Assembly (NCBI RefSeq): GCF_026385485.1 | Contig: NZ_JANIDX010000005.1 | Coordinates: 146,238 to 210,237, forward strand | DNA length: 64,000 nt | Reading direction: 5' to 3' | Source: Bombella pollinis | GTDB taxonomy: Bacteria > Pseudomonadota > Alphaproteobacteria > Acetobacterales > Acetobacteraceae | Part shown: positions 62,401-64,000 of the stretch, in pieces | Layout of the letters: each line of letters begins with the position of its first letter | Position numbering within the stretch: the stretch's first letter is position 1 | Position numbers and translations under genes: made by a program | The notes under the pieces: generated by a model | Seen by the model: the letters and a program-made list of their open reading frames with translations, nothing else | Told to the model about the DNA's origin: nothing | Database searches by the model: none

Positions 62401-62584
62401 TACCGCCTCTATCGCTGTATGTGATGCTAACGATAAAACCGACTGCCAAACAGGAATCGGCATTAAAACGCTGGACCTCATCCAAAAATACGCCATCAAC
62501 CGCTTTGGCGAGCTATCCCCCATTAAGCAGGAGACTAGGACATGGCATGGCGTTGCGTGCACATCTCCCGCCCAGCCCGACTAA
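59429..62584 (+). CDS. cas9: CRISPR-associated endonuclease Cas9, type II-C
   Basis: A 1051-residue Cas9, the compact size typical of II-C. RuvC-I FGIDLGIGSCGWAVL (D14), Arg-rich bridge helix RLLRRVIRRRRNRMAEIRRLF (about 58-80) split by none, REC lobe, RuvC-II ICIELARDVG (E505), HNH with IDHILPWSRFGDDSYSNKSL (H588), RuvC-III DRHHALDAVVVAA (H735, D739), and a C-terminal PAM-interacting domain. All catalytic residues are intact. ATG 59429 has GGAAG 7 nt before it; ATG 59411 lies before the likely transcription start and has no site. cas1 starts inside its last 43 bp. It cuts DNA matching the spacers with crRNA and tracrRNA. Confidence 0.96.
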   Translation: MTPPIKDSLLFGIDLGIGSCGWAVLNQQPQINYIEALGSWCFDVPETDKERTPTNQIRRTNRLLRRVIRRRRNRMAEIRRLFAEHHLLNDAHPDALRRTGVDPWEMRAQGLERPLTAEEFATALGHIAKRRGFKSAAKRAKSNASAEDGKMLAAIEKTKERSAQYRTIGQMFARDPDYTQRRRNRDGFFDRTMSRDDLLHEVTVLFKEQQRRGNHFATPELEKAFIDIAFRQKPMQDSSTLVGDCPFEPGEKRSSRFSPSFERFRLLSRLVNLRLTDGPEERRLTTEELRLAYEKAGTTAKLSVTRLRELLSLRDDQRFTTILPTNETEDIACRTGGSLTGTKAFRSVLGDSLWEQLRPYPAILDQAAWIISFHELAKTIAEKLKTIEGLPQEAYTLLCKAVEDGKFAQFKEASSLSDKAARALIPYLEQGLTYDKACTKVGYDHTATALRQHDTIDTKAKFKALMEEVRDNITNPIAKKAVTEGMKQLWAMRNRWGLPGAICIELARDVGNSLEKRREIEKNIEATTKKREKEREEIRELLSIKDVPSETLLRYRLWKEQGGRCCYTDEPISPHQLISDDNSVQIDHILPWSRFGDDSYSNKSLCSAKANQEKQNRTPYEWLHGIKGQDEWDRFTASVENRKETKGIKKRNFLLKGGKETEERFRSRNLNDTRYAARLMAEAARLLYPAGHRGEKGGKRRVFTRPGALTAALRHAWGVESLKKIDGERLPDDRHHALDAVVVAAVSEGEIQKLTKSFQKCEQQGLPRPLRHVPPPWETFREDVKAAYHTIRVARPERQRARGEGHAATIRQLRQEESGPVIYERKAIEALKLTDLAKIKDPERNEGLITALRHWIEAGKPADAPPRTPCNIAGAGHEIRKVRLATNKKPAVPVRGGIADRGDMVRTDIFTRRNKKGKTEWFMVPIYPHQIMNRTQWPTPPNAAVIRKPEEQWPEMGPEYTFQFSLYPRSYIRLFKKGVVIEGYFAGSNRSTASIAVCDANDKTDCQTGIGIKTLDLIQKYAINRFGELSPIKQETRTWHGVACTSPAQPD

Positions 62585-63438
62585 AGCTCAAGGACCAACA
62601 GCTCCTTATCATGCAGGATGATGATACAATCATCCTGCCGCTAGAGGATATTGCCTGCTGCGTCCTCGATACACCACAAGTCACGATCTCCGGCGCGCTT
62701 CTCTCCGTTTTTGCTACCATGGGGGTCGCCTGCATCATCCCTGATGAGAAACATCACCCTGCTGGCATGCTGCTTCCATTCCATCGCCATTATGCCCAAG
62801 CGGATATCATCCAGTTACAGATTGGGGCCTCCCAACCGCTCCGTAAACGCCTGTGGCAAGCTCTAGTAACGGCAAAAATCAATAACCAAGCGGCTATCTT
62901 AGCTGCCCGCGCTCATAAGGATGCCAAAAAGCTACAAAGCATGGCTGGCTTGGTCACATCGGGGGATAAAGAGAATATAGAGGCTCAAGCTGCCCGCTTT
63001 TACTGGTCCCGCTTATTCCAGACCTTCCTCCGCGCTGATAGCACAGATAAACGCAACGGCTTACTTAATTACGGTTATGCCATCCTCCGCGCGGCTCTCG
63101 CTCGCGCCTGTGTTGCCGCAGGGCTTATCCCTTCATTAGGGCTTCACCATGCCTCCCGCACCAATGCCTTCAACTTAGTGGATGACCTCATCGAACCTTT
63201 CCGCCCCAGCGTGGACCATATGGTCGTCCATTACCTCCCTGAGGGCGACACTGCCACTGCCACCCTAGAAGACCGCCGCTTTATGGCAGGGATACTCACC
63301 CAAACCGTACGTATTGGGCAAGACAACATGACCATCCTCGCCGCCACTGAAACCATCGCAACGGATTTGGTTAAAGCCCTTGAACATAATAGTGCGGCCC
63401 TGCTGCGCCTCCCAACCCCTTTAGGGAAACACCCATGA
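62542..63438 (+). CDS. cas1: CRISPR-associated endonuclease Cas1, type II-C
   Basis: A 298-residue integrase of spacer acquisition. Catalytic residues appear in the conserved places: Glu in DKENIEAQAARFYW, His in LGLHHASRTNAFNLVDDLIEPFRP, with the acidic D/E in the same block. GGAG stands 8 nt before the ATG. The gene overlaps cas9 by 43 bp and cas2 by 4 bp (ATGA), so the three form one operon. It needs Cas2 as partner, and cas2 is broken here. Confidence 0.95.
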   Translation: MAWRCVHISRPARLKLKDQQLLIMQDDDTIILPLEDIACCVLDTPQVTISGALLSVFATMGVACIIPDEKHHPAGMLLPFHRHYAQADIIQLQIGASQPLRKRLWQALVTAKINNQAAILAARAHKDAKKLQSMAGLVTSGDKENIEAQAARFYWSRLFQTFLRADSTDKRNGLLNYGYAILRAALARACVAAGLIPSLGLHHASRTNAFNLVDDLIEPFRPSVDHMVVHYLPEGDTATATLEDRRFMAGILTQTVRIGQDNMTILAATETIATDLVKALEHNSAALLRLPTPLGKHP

Positions 63439-63751
63439 AAGCTGAGGAGACTCGATTCTTGTGGCTCATGATTTTTTTTGACCTCCCCGTCCGCACCAAG
63501 CTCCAACGACGGCAAGCGACGCAATTCCGCAATTTTTTGCGTGATGATGGCTTTACTCCGTCTATGTTCGTGTTGGGCGTGGGCAAGATAGTATTGATAA
63601 ACATATACGCCGTGTTCGCACAGCTTTGCCAAGAGAAGGCAGCATAAGGGCTTTGCAAGTGACTGATAAACAATATGGACGGATGGAAGTTATGCTCGGC
63701 CTCGCCAAAAAAACCGAGAAAGTAGGAACGAAACAGATGGTGTTGCTATGA
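63435..63751 (+). pseudogene. cas2: cas2, disrupted by a small frame-shifting deletion
   Basis: The first 40 codons read as a normal II-C Cas2 (FLWLMIFFDLPVRTKLQRRQATQFRNFLRDDGFT). Then the frame continues with unrelated residues to a stop at 63645-63647. Another frame, from about 63559, carries the rest: SVYVRVGRGQDSIDKHIRRVRTALP, then REGSIRALQVTDKQYGRMEVML and a stop at 63749-63751. Between DGFT and SVYVR the family has four to five residues (such as MLQF); here they are absent. About 13 bases seem to be lost near 63558, which shifts the frame. Joined, the gene would give about 109 residues, the normal length. Confidence 0.88.
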
Positions 63752-63808
63752 TTTTCGGCCATAAAAACAGCGAAAAATCATGCAACATCAATCTGTTACG
63801 TTCTAGCT

Positions 63809-64000
63809 AGCCTACCATAGACAAATCGGTAGGGAAACCACGGCTGAAGAAGTATCAGATACCTGCGGATCAGAAGCCTACCATAGACAAATCGGTAGGG
63901 AAACCACGGCGATAGAGCCGCCAATGCCGCCGAGACGTCCAGCCTACCATAGACAAATCGGTAGGGAAACCACGGCTTGAACTTATACTTGCATTGCCGC
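63809..64000 (-). CRISPR. Type II-C CRISPR array, right end outside the window
   Basis: Three identical 36-nt repeats at 63809-63844, 63875-63910 and 63941-63976, with 30-nt spacers at 63845-63874 and 63911-63940 and a third spacer cut by the window edge (24 nt seen). The repeat holds an inverted pair CCTACC/GGTAGG. From the anti-repeat and from likeness to other II-C repeats (minus-strand form begins GCCGTGGTTTCCC), crRNAs are read on the minus strand, toward the cas genes. The 57 bp between cas2 and the first repeat are AT-rich, with no gene. Confidence 0.97.

Noticed and set aside
63647..63751. Programmed frameshift that would rescue cas2
   Set aside because: The junction has no slippery run, and a conserved four-residue segment is missing, which slippage cannot restore.
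63752..63808. csn2 or cas4, or a leader, between cas2 and the array
   Set aside because: The space is only 57 bp, with no ORF; this fits type II-C (cas9-cas1-cas2 only).
1..64000. Mobile elements, prophage or attachment sites
   Set aside because: No transposase, integrase, phage gene or long direct repeat was seen; apart from the CRISPR locus and the glycosyltransferase operon the gene content is ordinary core.

Overview
The window looks like chromosomal DNA of an acetic acid bacterium or close relative (Alphaproteobacteria, Acetobacteraceae). Pointers are the block dusB-ntrC(remnant)-ntrY-ntrX-hfq-hflX, a ChvG/ChvI two-component pair next to rapZ, a FYDLN acid-domain protein, the block ffs-dnaX-ebfC-recR, two sugar porters in tandem, and a compact Cas9 with a 36-nt repeat of the alphaproteobacterial II-C type. 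I saw no insertion sequence, transposase, integrase or rRNA. No search was run; family names are from recognising motifs and gene order.

Layout. 1-2.3 kb: 3' end of an unknown gene, tRNA-His, a SulP anion transporter. 2.3-9.8 kb: a minus-strand operon with dusB, a stripped NtrC, NtrY/NtrX, Hfq and HflX, headed by a small winged-helix-like protein. 10-12.6 kb: pyrD and a GT92-like glycosyltransferase. 12.7-15.6 kb: two paralogous sugar/H+ symporters. 15.7-19.8 kb: chvI-chvG-rapZ-zur (minus). 20.2-24.6 kb: grpE, a GT9 glycosyltransferase, thrS, infC. 24.6-29 kb: methionine module, metF and an ArsR-methyltransferase regulator divergent from metE, with a perfect palindrome between them. 29.1-33 kb: MliC-like protein, a membrane protein, an M16 protease. 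33-40.5 kb: three minus-strand genes for very large, multi-module glycosyltransferases. 40.7-44.6 kb: aroA-cmk and rpsA. 44.8-53.5 kb: FYDLN protein, a secreted chorismate-lyase-like protein, an SDR, recR, ebfC, dnaX, the SRP RNA, ggt, map and a D,D-carboxypeptidase. 53.8-56.6 kb: clpS-clpA. 56.7-59.2 kb: DUF3465 protein, a class II cyclic-nucleotide phosphodiesterase, a DUF1460 protein.

59.2-64 kb: a type II-C CRISPR-Cas locus. cas9 and cas1 are intact. cas2 is broken by a small deletion that shifts the frame, so spacer acquisition is probably dead while interference may still work. In the 180 bp before cas9 I find a tracrRNA on the minus strand: a 26-nt anti-repeat with one mismatch, a small hairpin, and a strong terminator. 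Its promoter occupies the same 28 bp as a candidate cas9 promoter on the opposite strand, so the two would compete. The anti-repeat orientation implies that the array is transcribed toward the cas genes, opposite to them. The array runs off the window end.

Other points of interest are a nitrogen regulator (ntrC) without receiver domain, Walker A or GAFTGA loop and with no ntrB beside it; an infC gene whose Shine-Dalgarno points to an AUA start codon; absence of hprK between chvG and rapZ; and novel domain combinations in the glycosyltransferase cluster.
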